A stretch of 64,000 bases of DNA from Schistosoma haematobium (taxonomy: Eukaryota; Platyhelminthes; Trematoda; Strigeidida; Schistosomatidae). The DNA is taken from the NCBI RefSeq assembly GCF_000699445.3, contig NC_067200.1:17428510-17492509 (forward strand), written 5' to 3'. The notes under the pieces were generated by a model. That model was not told where the DNA came from. It worked only from the letters and a program-made list of their open reading frames with translations, and ran no database searches. Positions 11,735-23,334 of the stretch are shown piece after piece. Position 1 is the stretch's first letter, and the number at the start of each line of letters is the position of its first letter. A program made the position numbers and the translations under genes.

Positions 11735-13431
11735 CAAAATATCACAAGTAGTGACGATTAATTAGATAAGGTGAAATTCCGTTTTCAACTGAAAATGTAC
11801 TGATCACACACCGTCTTATAATGCTTTCAATACAGAAGTAAAACAAGCTATACATCACTGAATGACACCACGGTAATAAAACAATGAACTAACCACAAGA
11901 AAGGTCACAACTGTCTATGGTGATGGCAACAAACCGGATGAGTCAGTATGCAATAACTTTGAAAAACAAGTCGATAGTTATTGTCTGTCGAATCTGATAT
12001 AACTACTTAAACTACCAAGACTATTACAATCTAAAACACAGAAGACAATGGCGTTTTGGAAAGACTTAAGATTTAGGTAAATAGCAGTGGACGAACAACT
12101 GACTTCAGAGCTTGTAAGGTTGGAGAGGCAAATGACGTTAACGAGAATTACGGTACAACTAATTGACTTATAGGGAAACTCAAGTGGTGTTTTAAGTGTC
12201 AGGCAACATTACGGCTTGTTTGACTGAAACGTAGAAGTCAGATTGATCACCGTTGTCATTACATAAGCCTGAGCAAGCCTCTCCGAACTCAATTTTATGT
12301 CCTCTTATTTAACGAAGAAATATTATTTGGAATGATTTCAATCACTAACTATTAATTAGGCTTGTCACTGATCACCCTGTACTTAAAAACGACCTAGAAA
12401 ATATTAGTAGAACCACACTGGGGAATAATTCTGTAAAAAATCTTTATGTGGACCCAACGTGTCGCCTGACAATTTGGTTCAACCTCTTCCAATGAAATGG
12501 CCTTCAAATTCAACCACTAAGACAAATATAATTTTCTTCCTGAAAGTCTTACAGTAATTTGACACCTAACTACTCTGAAACTGTTCGCCTTAATTTGGAC
12601 GACAGCTTTTATGAATGGTAGCCATTACGTAACAGGACACAAGTGCAATCTAACGCAGCTACCCAAACACTTATAGTCTAATCCCAAGACTACGGGAAGG
12701 GATTGTAGGGGATGATTCGAATTCCTATGGTTGAATAAAAAGTGTAACCCTATAACACTTCGAAAATCCGATAGTAGTTAGGTATCTTAACTATTTTCCT
12801 GGGGTAATTCGAAACGCTTAATTAGAAACTGTTATAGGATTTATGTAACAGAATGTTACTTTGCAAGTTTTACTGTGGTGATTACCCGCGAAGAACAGAA
12901 ACAAACATCAACTACATTAAAGCAGTGTGATGCTACATAGACTTACACGTCTGACATAATGCGCTCACGTTGTTACCTAACAGACGATAAACTGTCACGC
13001 TGAAGATTCAAAGACACAAACAGGCGCCAGCACTTTCAACTCTCAATCTTCGTTAAGGGGAATCAGTAAACAGAGTATTTCCTGAAATCCACATCTAAGA
13101 TATCTTAACCCAATTTTAGCTACAAAAAGTAATGGGTACCTTCGAATAATAGTGAATAAACTGATTAGTATCTGCTCTTTAAATAGATATTTCAAATGGT
13201 TTTGAACGGAATAGGATAAGCTTTCGCTTAACGAGCTTCCATGTCTAGTAGCAATGGATCACCAATACCTCTAGGCAGGAACCTAAGTACATTGTCGATA
13301 AGAGATGAAAAAGAAATTGGTAAATCATAGTAACATACTATCCTTAGTCCTTAAGAATATGTCAAGTTATCGCTTAAAGGACTCCCATGAAGTCGCTTAA
13401 ACAGAAAATTCCGGCATTTGGCTACTTTTAA
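11735..13431. other. No recognised content upstream of the L7 gene
   Basis: Presumably contains the L7 promoter close to 11.75-11.9 kb, but no element can be named. No domain or repeat was recognised in the rest. Confidence 0.4.
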
Positions 13432-14220
13432 TCAGTAGAAGTTGTGTCGACGGTCCGTCCTCTTGTGTTGCATCTCCAGTCTTTGAGTGTTACCCCTAAG
13501 TTTTGTGTCGGAACTAAACATAAGTAAGTGTTTAAGAGGATATCCATGAGTATTTAAGATGCTGGAAGCTATTAGAAGGTCGGCTCTAAGACGCCTAGAC
13601 TCTAATGGGTAAAAGTCTAGTGATTGAAGGCGCTCTTCATAAAGCTTCAGTTTGAGTCCAAAGACTGATTTCGTGGCTCGTCCTTGAATACTTTCCAGAG
13701 TGTCCTTATCCTTGTGAAGTGAGGGAGGAAATACCATGTTTCCGTACTCTAAATGGGGATGAATAAAGCTGTTGAAGGTTATGTGGAGCTTTCTTTCGTC
13801 AACCTGGCCAGAAATGCGCTCTAATTTTACCAGTGTAAGGTTTGCTCGAATGGCATTTCTGTCGCATTTGGCGTAAGACCTCAAATCGCAGGGTACCAAC
13901 ACTTCTATACTCTTTCATTTTGAGATACTTCTGGGGAGGAGTTGCCTAAGTTGTATCAGTAGTCTGCAAAATGTCTCAGATGGACTACTTAAAACTATGG
14001 AGTGTAATAGGTAAGTCCATTTTTCTCTCCCCAACTTTGAAGTGGAATCAGATCCTCCTGAATTGAAAGTTTATACTCTTGGTTCCATATCTCTCTCCAA
14101 AGTTTCACGTCATCAGCAAAAACCAATAGGTCTGATGATAGAGATTATGAATACAGTGAACTTGAATGCTGTCAGAGGTATGAAGGTAGTTATCAAATCC
14201 CGGTTGCCCACACCGTGAAA
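13432..14220 (-). pseudogene. CR1-like LINE reverse transcriptase, 3' half
   Basis: At about 14,120-14,000 the minus strand reads FADDVKLWREIW, the catalytic FADD box of a CR1-like reverse transcriptase, followed by the usual LSIQEDL segment. From 13,902 to 13,432 an open frame carries HLEYGNMVFPPSLHKD, QGRATKSVFGL, YEERLQSLDFYPLESRRLR and RNTQ-like C-terminal blocks, all typical of the region after the palm. Stops between 14,040 and 13,905 separate the two parts. The 5' part of the element is missing. Confidence 0.8.
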
Positions 14221-14533
14221 GGGTTCTTCTGAAGGTGCCTGAAAAGGAAATTGGGTTAGGGGTACTCTTAGTGACCTGAGAGTGTGTCCGCAGTGCTCAA
14301 GGTACGACTGTCTGAGGTTGGTCACACACGATCTTTTTGTGAGTAATTTTCGTGTTAGCTCCGTAATTATTGGAACCTTACCACCGGAGACGAATATCCT
14401 TAGGATAAGGCGAGATATGCATTTTTAGGGTCGACCTTTACTCCTATGTAGTAAAGCTTTTCAATGCTTGTTGTTGACAAATTCAATATATTGCTTCAAT
14501 GACCCATTTGTTTTATAATTTCAGTCATCTGAT
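14221..14533. other. No recognised content between two opposed LINEs
   Basis: Spacer between the minus-strand CR1-like relic and the plus-strand LINE. It may hold diverged LINE sequence. Confidence 0.35.
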
Positions 14534-15760
14534 GTGATGCTCCCTCTATCCACGGGTTTAAATAATAGCTGTGTTCCTACTTTCACTGAGACTGATGTAC
14601 GAAGATGTCTCCAGTCGCTTAATTCATCTCGACGTTTGGGACCTGATGGTATCCCAAACATCCTTTTTAAAAAGTGTGCTGACGTCCTATGTTATCCGTT
14701 CACAGCTATCTTTAACAGATCCGTCTCATCTAATCTCATACCGAAAATGTGGAGAAAGATGAAGATAATTCCTGTACCCAAGAAAGCATCTGGTGATAAG
14801 AATGTAAAATTTAGACCTATTGCAATAACTTCACCCCTCCTCAAAACAATGGAAAAATTATTAATACTTCCACTTCAGCCTGCGATAGAAAACCATATTG
14901 ATCCATATCAGTTTGCTTACAGACGCAAAAGAAGCACTTTAGATGCTGTTGCTGTTCTGCATCACAACATAGTGTTCAACTTAGAAAAGGGTCAGAAGTA
15001 TGTTCGATGTGCTTTTCTGGACTATACTTCAGCTTTTGATTCTATACCAAGACAACGTTTAATTAACAAGTTAATCAGCATCAACACTGACAGCTGGATA
15101 ACCAACTGGCTATGTTCCTACCTCTTTGGAAGGGAACAGTACACTGTGTTTGGAGGAAAGTGTTCAGAGTCTCTACTGTCTCATGAAGGTGTACCACAAG
15201 GAGATGTTCTTTCACCTCTTCTTTTCTCTTTTTTTTCTGCATGACCTGCCATCTTCTACAGAAAACACTTTTGTGAAACATGCGGACGATCTCACTGTAT
15301 GTATGCCTATCTCTTCCTCTTTACATTCCATAGAAATGAATGAGTTTTTGTCTCGTATTGATTGTTAGTCTGTTGGTAATGGTCTCATACTTAATCCGTC
15401 TAAATGTCAAGCGGTTAACTTTAGCATGAGACATGAACGGAATCTAAACACTATTTTGAGATCCAATAATGTTTGTACCATCGGAGACTCTTTGATAAAC
15501 TCAGTGTCGAAGGTCAATTATCTTGGTGTCACCTTTTCCTCTGATCTGTCTTGGTCTTCCCACGTTTTATTGTTTTATTGTCTGACCTACTACATAAAGA
15601 GATTGCATGCTCTTGGGATTACTCGTCATTTACTCTTACAATTTGTCAATTCTTGCATATTACCTATTATTCTTAACTGTTCCCCATATTCTTTCCCGGG
15701 CTTTTGAGGAAAGACTTTGCGGAGAGTGTTGAAGGCAGTTAGCAAGATGTGTGGTGAATC
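14534..15760 (+). pseudogene. Non-LTR retrotransposon reverse transcriptase, frameshifted
   Basis: A long frame (14,534-15,240) covers the fingers and palm: LGPDGIPNILFKK, KMWRKMKIIPVPKK, FRPIAITSPLLKTMEKL, DPYQFAYRRKRSTLDAV, FLDYTSAFDSIPR (first catalytic Asp) and GVPQGDVLSPLLFS. A run of eight T near 15,230 shifts the frame. The protein then continues in another frame as LHDLP and KHADDLTVC, where the usual Tyr of the YADD box is His. A TAG at 15,366 breaks it again, before PSKCQAVNFS and YLGVTFSSDLSWSSHV. Coding similarity fades at about 15,760, where the inverted-repeat element begins. The family looks Jockey/CR1-like; the exact clade is uncertain. Confidence 0.88.
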
Positions 15761-16245
15761 TGTAACAGCTTAGGTTGGTTGGTTAAGAGCCGACCCCAAA
15801 CAACCAAGCATATGTCCAAACTTAAGCCAATTAATACTCGCGAACAATCGCGCGCCGTATATGTACCTAAAGACCTAAGCAATTGCACGCACGTCTGGAT
15901 AAGATGTGACAAAATAAAAGCACCACTCAGTCCTCCATTTGAAGGTCCTTTCAAAGTCGTCTCAAGAAAATCTAAATATTTCGTGACAGAAAAACATGGA
16001 AACATCGACACAGTAAGTATTGATAGGCTAAAGCCGGCTTATCTAGATCATGAACCACCATACGTGTTGTTAGATCGTTTAACTGACAAATCCATTACGG
16101 AATCGAAATGTAAAGATGATAAATCTGTACAAATGACTAACGCTTATAAAAAATAAGGAAGTGAATGAATACTTGAACAATACTGTTTTGGCATATGCTT
16201 GGTTGTTTGGGGTCGACTCTTAACCAACCAACCTAAGCTGTTACA
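15761..16245. mobile_element. Element with 54-bp terminal inverted repeats
   Basis: The left end, 15,761-15,814, and the right end, 16,192-16,245, are reverse complements with one mismatch in 54 positions (GAGCCGACC against GAGTCGACC). Both begin TGTAACAGCT at the outside and end CATATG at the inside. The 377-bp interior is the 3' end of a CsRn1-like pol gene. The flanks (GTGAATC left, CTAGCTT right) show no target duplication. It could be a non-autonomous DNA transposon that captured a retrotransposon tail, or a fold-back product. No transposase is present. A diverged partial copy is at 5455-5563. Confidence 0.7.
15815..16156 (+). pseudogene. Captured CsRn1-like integrase C-terminal domain
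   Basis: An open frame of about 114 codons inside the inverted-repeat element: LKPINTREQSRAVYVPKDL, CTHVWIRCDKIKAPLSPPF, GPFKVVSRKSKYFVTEKHG, IDRLKPAYLD and a terminal KK-stop. This is the SH3-like integrase tail of a CsRn1-type element and aligns with the relic at 4471-4740, but is better preserved (no stop or shift). The catalytic core is absent. The upstream ATG at 15,779 lies inside the inverted repeat, so any expressed product would be a chimera. Confidence 0.8.
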
Positions 16246-17579
16246 CTAGCTTCCCCCTAGAATCGACTTCCATAGGAACGTCGGTTCGATTAACCTATCT
16301 ATCGAAAACACCTTAGTTCTATTTCTCATCCCAAGGGAAAATTATCAACTCCCTCACTATTTGACTTACAATCAGTGACGACTAACGCTGTCAGCTGTCA
16401 ACAATAGTCCATGGATGTCTCTTCATTTACTAGCTTGTCATCTTATTTTGTAGCATGTCATCTCTTCTACAACTATCGCTGACGGTTTGCTGCGTGCTTT
16501 CAAGAGAAAGAGTGTGAGAATGTGGAATAAGAATATCTGAGGAAGTGCCGCGAGCGGGCTACCCAACACCATGTTGGTGAGGTACGATTTTTCCATGCTC
16601 AGACCGGCTATCAGGTGTTTACTCACCTGCCTCTTGAGTCGCCCTCAAGTAAAAAGTAAAGAAGAATCTACTTCAAAGGTAATGGTGAAAACCAATCAAA
16701 CCTGAAGAACTGCTCCACTGCCTGCATAAAAATAATAAGATACAAAATGGAAATACATAAATATAATTGATAATTGTTCGGTTCTACGTAGGTGATTGGC
16801 CTCCAGAAAGGATTGGTATTCTGGAAGGAAATAGACATAGTGTAGCCATCTTGTGTACGAAAAGGTATGAAAACAAAAAAAACCTTTTTATAATGCATAT
16901 ATGTAAAAGTGTAAACTTGCTAGAAGTTGGACTCATTGTCAAACCCGATTAAATGTATGACCTTGGGCCTATGACGACCGCCTTTTATAACCAGGTACGT
17001 AACCAAGGGTGCATAATTGTACCCCACAAAACGGAAAAGAATATACGGTTAAGGAGGAAAAAAAATTGTGTAGATTATGAGGATCAAGTACAGTTGTGTC
17101 AAATACTCTTTTCTGGTTTGATCTAAGTATGTATGAAATTTTCTAAACGAATTTGATTAAAGCAAATAACAACAGTGTTGAGGTTACCCCAAGAGTATTC
17201 TACACTGAGTATGGGAATGATATTTTATTACTACGAAGCGATATACAAGCTGTACGATCCACACTTAACTAGTCGGCAGTCAGTTTTCTTAGGTTTGCCA
17301 GGTGCTTTGCATCCTCTAAGTGCAAGGTACTTATATAAGTTCGGTAAATGCCTGTCTTCCTAACTAACCTTGGTAGTCAGCAACTAGAGGCAGTCCAGAA
17401 GTCTATGCATTTGGGTTGTTGTGTGGGTGCCGATAGTAGCTTACCAAATGAAACTAGTTTACATGTAGAGAAATCCAGAGTGTCCGTAGCAATTCGGGAC
17501 ACCTTGGGCGTCTTTCTGATATTAATCAGGCTGTAAAGAGTTAGATTTACTAGGCACCAAATGGGAGCACCTTTGTTCT
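16246..17579. other. No recognised content
   Basis: Includes short open frames at 17,175-17,363 and 17,348-17,536 that could be diverged LINE text leading into the RTE relic, but no motif is secure. Confidence 0.35.
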
Positions 17580-18260
17580 AAGCTTACACAACTTGGTCTC
17601 TCCTAGCTGTGGATGTAGAGCGACTTAGTATGTTCAGTCATCGCCGTGGTTGACATTCAGCCGCAACACTATTTGTGTAATGCCGAAGTTCATGGACGTA
17701 TGTTAACGTATTGTGGTGACAATTTAACTAGTGTCATCAACACCGAGTTCGGAGGCCTGGACATATTCGACGAATGTCGTTCCGAATAATTCCACTCCGC
17801 GAGCTATCTACCGATGCTGGGGCTGGTTGGATTTCAGAAAAGCGTGGTTAGTTTGTTAATTGGTGTCGTAGTATTTAGCATGGAAGAAAGTTGTACGGGT
17901 AATGGTGTCTGTATGTCCTGCACATCTCCTTGTTATGGATCCTAGAGATAATGCAACCCAATGGATCGAGACTTTATCAGACAAACTCAGAATAGAAGCC
18001 AGTGGTGGTCTTACTGTTATTTTTGTTTATGCTTTCACATAAGTGAGAGGAATTTCTCTAACAAAACGAATTCATTTTGGTTGTATTTTTCTAAATAAAG
18101 TTGGTTCCCTCATTATTTTTTACTCCCACCCACCTATTTTGATTCAGTCTTCGTTTCTTTTGTTATGATCACATTCCCTTCTCCATCTTTTCGCTGTCTT
18201 ATTTTGTGATTATTTTAAGTATACATATTTTGGCCACCCCACGAATCAGTATTTATGTAT
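17580..18260 (+). pseudogene. RTE-type LINE 3' end, heavily decayed
   Basis: Across several stops the plus strand parallels the RTE C-terminal domain seen more clearly at 29,227-28,805. A CRSS/VNAEV-like block near 17,680 is followed by PGHIRRMSFRIIPLRELST near 17,760-17,820, DAGAGW near 17,813, and CNPMDRDFI...NRSQWW near 17,950-18,005. The region then runs into AT-rich 3' sequence. There is no intact frame. Confidence 0.6.
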
Positions 18261-19079
18261 TTGAATAATAAATATCATTTCAATAGTATTTATTTCAAAA
18301 ATCTGTTAGGGTAGCAGATGGTAAGAGATTCGGGAAATAGAAATGCATCACAAACATTTCAATATTATAAAGTGTGACTTGATTTTCGTCAGCAATGTAA
18401 AAAATACAAACGGGTAAATAGATGTACATAGAAAATGTATATTTACAACAAAACGTACAGATGACTGTTAAGTCCAAGTTTTTGCTCGTCCCCGTTATTG
18501 AAGTATGGTATATCGATCTATTTGCAATTTACAAACCCAAATTAACAATAGAACCAAACTCCAATTTAGGTACCAAAGTTTATTCGCAATTTACAAACAA
18601 TCGACCCAAATGTCGTTCTAACAATAATTATAACAATTACAAAACAAATCCTCAATTTTGTAGGTTCCCGGAGCAAAAACTCCCAAATACCAAACCAAAG
18701 ACAAAAAAAGAAAGCAAAATGTCCGAAAATAGTGATATAAACAAGCAAGTTCAGTAGTTGAGTAAAACAGATACATCCAAAAAACACAGTAAAACTACTG
18801 ATATACAATATAAAGGTTTTAATGAGACAAATGTCTTCAGCGCTCTCGAAACAGTGACAACTAATAGATAAGGACGAAGCATATAAAATGGCTAGTGAGA
18901 TCAGTTTCAGTTAGGTCTAAAAGATGTAATAAGCTCTCACAAGCGTTATGATGAAGAGCTTCCACATGATCTTTAAATCTCTGGGACTACGCTTTAAAGT
19001 ACACTTTTACGTTTCAGTTTTGTTACCTAACATCAAAAGGGACAAAGAACGTTACTAAGACACACGAATCTCATATCTT
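18261..19079. other. Unassigned stretch with an Asn/Lys-rich open frame
   Basis: The plus frame 18,422-18,757 (111 codons) is rich in Asn and Lys (PKCRSNNNYNNYKTNPQ) and has no known motif. It could be an element ORF1 remnant or chance. Confidence 0.35.
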
Positions 19080-19430
19080 TGGTCCAATACTTCGTCTTGT
19101 TCGGCTGTTGTCAATTACAGTCTTCTTGTTCTGTCTTTCTTGAACACTCTTCAGGGTTTCCATGGAGATTCATTATTTAATATGATGCTTCTTGCGGCTC
19201 GGTACCTCCTGATAATTTGAAGTCAATACTTCTTTGATCACTTTCCAGTTGTCCTCCATAGTCGTTTCTTCTTTCAGCAGATCTGGTAAGGGTTGGAACC
19301 TGTCATCAAGAGCTATCGTGGATTTCGATAATACAATGAGAAGACGAAGTTCATCAGAATTATGTGACATATTTGCGCAATACATTTCGAACAATCTGAT
19401 CACATATGTATAAGGGTGAAAGGAAAGCAT
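19080..19430 (-). pseudogene. RTE-type LINE linker region, downstream part
   Basis: The minus strand reads ALDDRFQPLPDLLKEETTME, then WKVIKEVLTS, EVPSRKKHH, and in another frame ISMETLKSVQERQNKKT. This is the segment between endonuclease and reverse transcriptase in schistosome RTE elements. It continues the endonuclease at 19,940-20,650 after an interruption of about 0.5 kb. Confidence 0.75.
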
Positions 19431-19939
19431 TTAGGAGTTCTATACTTGAACAACTTATCGACTGTAATCATTCTACGAATCCACAGTGTGATTTAAAGTC
19501 TGTTTATAAGGTTCGTTCAAATCTATCTAGATTTCTCAGTATATAACTCTTAAAAATAGCCGAAGCTCTCATCATCTATGAGCTCGAACCAGAACTATAC
19601 GTACAAAAGAAGTATGTCTTATCGTTATTGTTACCTTGGCCTTAACTAATATTATTATTCTATTATTGTTATTATTATTACTACTGCATTCCCCTTTACT
19701 TATGTTTTATATTTTCATTATTTTATTCACAAATAATCATCGTATCACCTTATTTATTTCACACTTCTATGACCTTTAATGACTTTTAATTACTGTAACA
19801 TATATAGTTGTCAAAACATTTTTATATGAAAATTAAAAGGTCAACTAGACAAGTTAAAGGTAGATCCTGTGAGGCTTGGAACTAGTTTTTGAGGGTTATC
19901 TTGAGTTTATTGAGTCCATCAGTATCGCAGGGAGGCTAT
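19431..19939. other. AT-rich interruption within the RTE relic, with (ATT)n
   Basis: Separates two colinear parts of one RTE frame. It contains an ATT/ATC microsatellite at about 19,648-19,685. It may be a later insertion, but no ends or target duplication were found. Confidence 0.4.
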
Positions 19940-20650
19940 ATTGAACCTTTGTACCTCTGTTTCTCTGGTTGTTCAGTGCTTCTTTAGCTTCAGTTTTATC
20001 TTAGCCATAACCATGTGGTTGTCGGAAGCTATATCAACTCCTCTTCAGGTCCTTACGTTTTCTATTGTCCTTCCGAATTTTCTAAATGTACAAATATGAT
20101 CTATCTCGTTTTCCGTGGTGTAGTCTGGTGAGACCTATGTAGCTTTGTGTATACAAGTGTGCGGAAATACTGTGCCGCTTATAGACACTTTGTCGAATGC
20201 ACATAAATGTACAAATCTGTTACCATTCTCGTTCATTTCTACTAGTCAGTCTAGGTCGTCTCATAATATCTTCATACCCGGTGTTGTCCATTCCGACTTT
20301 GTCGATTAGGTCTCCCGTCAAGATGATCAGGTTGTTTCCTGGGCACTTCGCTATGATTGACTGCGGCCTCTCATAGAACTGATCTTTATTGTCGTTGTTG
20401 TTATCATTGATGGTTGTATAACATTGGGTAACATTCACCGCGATTCCCTTCTTTCTTTTGAAGGATGTTTTGACGATACTGGACCCGTGAGACTCCTATC
20501 CCATCTCCTTTGAACAGCACTAGAGTACCTATCTTCATGTGAGGAGCACTTTTCAATATGTGGACGGTGAACAGCAGCAGCACTCTCGCACCAAACTCCT
20601 GCTGTCCAGCTTGGATCCAAATGGTTTCGCTGATTAACTAATTGATGCTC
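19940..20650 (-). pseudogene. RTE-type LINE endonuclease domain
   Basis: From right to left the minus strand gives IWIQAGQQEFGARVLLLF, HILKSAPHMKIG, then DKDQFYERPQSIIAKCPGNN, LIILTGDLIDKVGMDNTGYE (endonuclease core), RFVHLCAFDKVSISGTVFPH, TTENEIDHICTFRKF and VDIASDNHMVMAK (SDNH replacing the usual SDHH catalytic block). Frame changes near 20,440 and several stops make it a pseudogene. It is upstream of and colinear with 19,430-19,080. Confidence 0.82.
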
Positions 20651-20859
20651 TGGTTGTGAGAAAAGGCATCAGCCTCGTGACACTCGATGAATCTCCGCGT
20701 TCATAACTCTTCCTTCAACTCCCGAGTGAGAGTTTAAATGGCTTAATTTGTTTGTTCTGTCTAGCGTTTCTAGCAGGGTTATTTTCAACGGAATGGGGTT
20801 GCCGATCCCATGCCCAACTCAACAAAAATACCTGAGCTGGCTATTGGCAGCAGTGCATG

Positions 20860-20955
20860 ATCTCAGCTAGACTACCATTGAAAGATTGTTTCGTCTTAGT
20901 ATGGAACGAGCGCAAGAACCGAAACCAAGAACTTTGGTCTCACGCAGAACAAAAC
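20860..20955 (-). repeat. SM-alpha-like SINE fragment lacking part of the ribozyme
   Basis: The minus strand reads GCGTGAGACCAAAGTTCTTG, then GCGCTCGTTCCATACTAAGA, CGAAACAATC and GGTAGTCTAGCTGAGATCA. This matches the body of the Schistosoma SM-alpha SINE (tRNA-like part, then hammerhead 3' core and tail). The CTGANGA half of the hammerhead core, expected just before CCATACTA, is absent. The copy at 37,936-38,090 has the same gap. Confidence 0.65.
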
Positions 20956-21623
20956 CGGTCTTCATTCTTGAAAAAATAAGCCTAATTATTCTCACTGCAG
21001 AAATATATCACCTACCTCTTTAAATAATGCGTGAAGCACTCGAGTGCATTCGCCGAGCATGTTACAGGCATGTAACAAAAAGCTCTATACAAAATGTAAA
21101 ATTTGGTCACTAATTACACCGAACAAAAACTCTCACACAAAACAACTCAAAGCATTAACATCGCTTTGCAGGTTGAAATAACTGTGAATTTACGGTTTAA
21201 GAAACTTAGATGACATATGTTAACATTTCCAGTGGTAGTATCGCTCGCCAAATTATCATTATTGTTATTACCATATTGTAAGTTCCATGTCCCAATTTCA
21301 CTTGTTCCTTTTGATCTATAACTTTTCTGTATCTCTGCCACCATCATTCGAATTGTTACTTCGGCACATTTTCTCTTTATCCTCTGTGATTATGTAAACT
21401 GTGGTCAGATAGACCGACAAACATTTTGCCTAACTCGATATTGTTGGAAGATGACTAGCACTAACTGTATTCACTTTGACAATGGACTTCTGTCAATAAT
21501 TAGAATATAAAAACAGTACTGCCCAACGAACAAACAAACCAACCATCCTACAGAAGATATTCACATAGACACAAAAAGACTAAATAATTCGACGCAAAAG
21601 CCCATAGCAGGCTAATAACTTAC

Positions 21624-21737
21624 CTGAAAGGAAAAATGTATCATGAGAATCTCGAGCAGGATGTTGTTGTGGTTGAAAAGACTATCGAAATTCCAAAACT
21701 GCACTCAACATAATTGTTCGTAGGCATTTCTGAAAAC
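21624..21737 (-). pseudogene. Antisense duplicate of FARSA exon 7, frameshifted
   Basis: Reverse-complement copy of exon 7 (34,670-34,785) inside the left arm, with its splice acceptor and GTAAG donor preserved. It is 114 bp instead of 116. The runs CAGTTTTTGG and GTCTTTTTC of the genuine exon each lack one T here, so the frame is broken. It points away from the gene, 3.9 kb upstream of the gene's ATG. Confidence 0.9.
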
Positions 21738-23334
21738 CTGAAATGTTTAGGATGCGGAATGAATGTGATGAACAGAAATGGAAAATCAGGTCTCTCAAAA
21801 ACTAAGGTACCGTTGTAAAGTTTTCAAAACTTATGAGGGCTTTTGAGAATGCTTTTTCATTAAAAAGGCAACTCATGATGACTATGAAGTAAATAGTGGA
21901 AAATGACCTTTCAACCACATATCAACATGGAAAATATACATTTATTTTAATTAGTCTTAACGGAATACTTGATTTGCACAAACGTGGCCTACCGTAGCAT
22001 AGGACTATGAGATCTCATTCTTCACTGATATTGTTTTATTTGTTTTGAGAGAACTACAACTTGAAAAAATGAGTAGTAAATGACGTCTAGTCTCTACGAT
22101 CCTTTCTAGTCAGATTAGAGTGACTTGAACACTACATGCTAGACCTACCTAACTTCGAAACACTGAACATGAATACTCCATAAATATCTGCTAATAGTCT
22201 GCGCTGGCGATCAATGATACTTCTAGTTAAAGGATTTATAAGGTCCGACCGAATGGAGTTGTAGGTTAGGCGATTCCCTTTCAAATGTTCGATCAGAGCT
22301 TTTCAACCACCACTCGCATTCACCATACTTCTTACAACTGACTAGTCAGTACCTTGGACATTAGTACAAAGGGTGATTTACAAGTTGATGTGTGTGCATC
22401 CATACTTCCCAACGCGATTTATTAGCACTACAACTACGTACTTAAGACAAGTAAGCTTTCAGAAAAATGAACCCAATGAAATTAACCCAGAAGTAGTTGA
22501 TAATTTTAAAATAATATTTAATAATGATTAACTAGTTCACAACTCACCACATATCGTGCGAGATAATCGCGACATATTACTACTTACAAATTGGTAGTTG
22601 AAAATCAAGTATGCACAACACTAAGACTCAGTTACAAAACTACCCTTAAATGCAACATATATACCGAAGACAGATTGTTTTTTATTCTATTGAGATCAAT
22701 CATTTGCGGACAACCACAAAAAACAAACAGCTGCATTATAATGGAATATAACGTTTCATATCATTGGTTAAGTTATAATGTAAAACCGAGAAAAAGTTCC
22801 AGAACACATTGGACTGGACTGCACATTGATGAATTTTCGGTGGTCTTATTAACTATACTAGCAAATTGAAATTCTATTTCACACGACACAAAATGATGTT
22901 GGAATAGTTGACATATAGGAAGACATTTGCATTTCCTACTGAGGATTTCGGTATTTTAAAGCATGTTAATTTTATCAAATCAACGGTAAAATCACACTCA
23001 TTTTGTTAAATACGTTCTTCAATGCCTAGGACAACGGGAGTGACACGCTGAAACTTAGAATGTAGATACAGCATATTGAAATATACCCAAAGGAAGTCAA
23101 ACAAAAACTCCTATAATCATACAATCGTGACAATAGAAAAATAAATACGATTAGAGTACTAAATTAATAACCTTCAGTTAAAACATTCTCTATTAAGACA
23201 CTACCATATATGAGTCCCTTTCAGTTGTCACAACATAGCAAGCACAAGAAGACGAAATCATCGACATAAGTATAAGGGCACTAAAACTAGTGAGAGTACT
23301 AGTGATAGTAGGAAAAGATTATCTATTACAATTA

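Noticed and set aside
16246..16360. Continuation of the 14.5-kb LINE after the inverted-repeat element
   Set aside because: The translation after 16,246 does not match the expected C-terminal blocks of that LINE, and no duplicated target bases were found, so a clean insertion into the LINE could not be shown.
22591..22869. A 92-codon open frame present in both arms of the inverted duplication (also 33,816-33,538 minus)
   Set aside because: Its conservation simply follows from the duplication. It has no recognisable motif and lies in FARSA intron sequence, antisense in the right arm.
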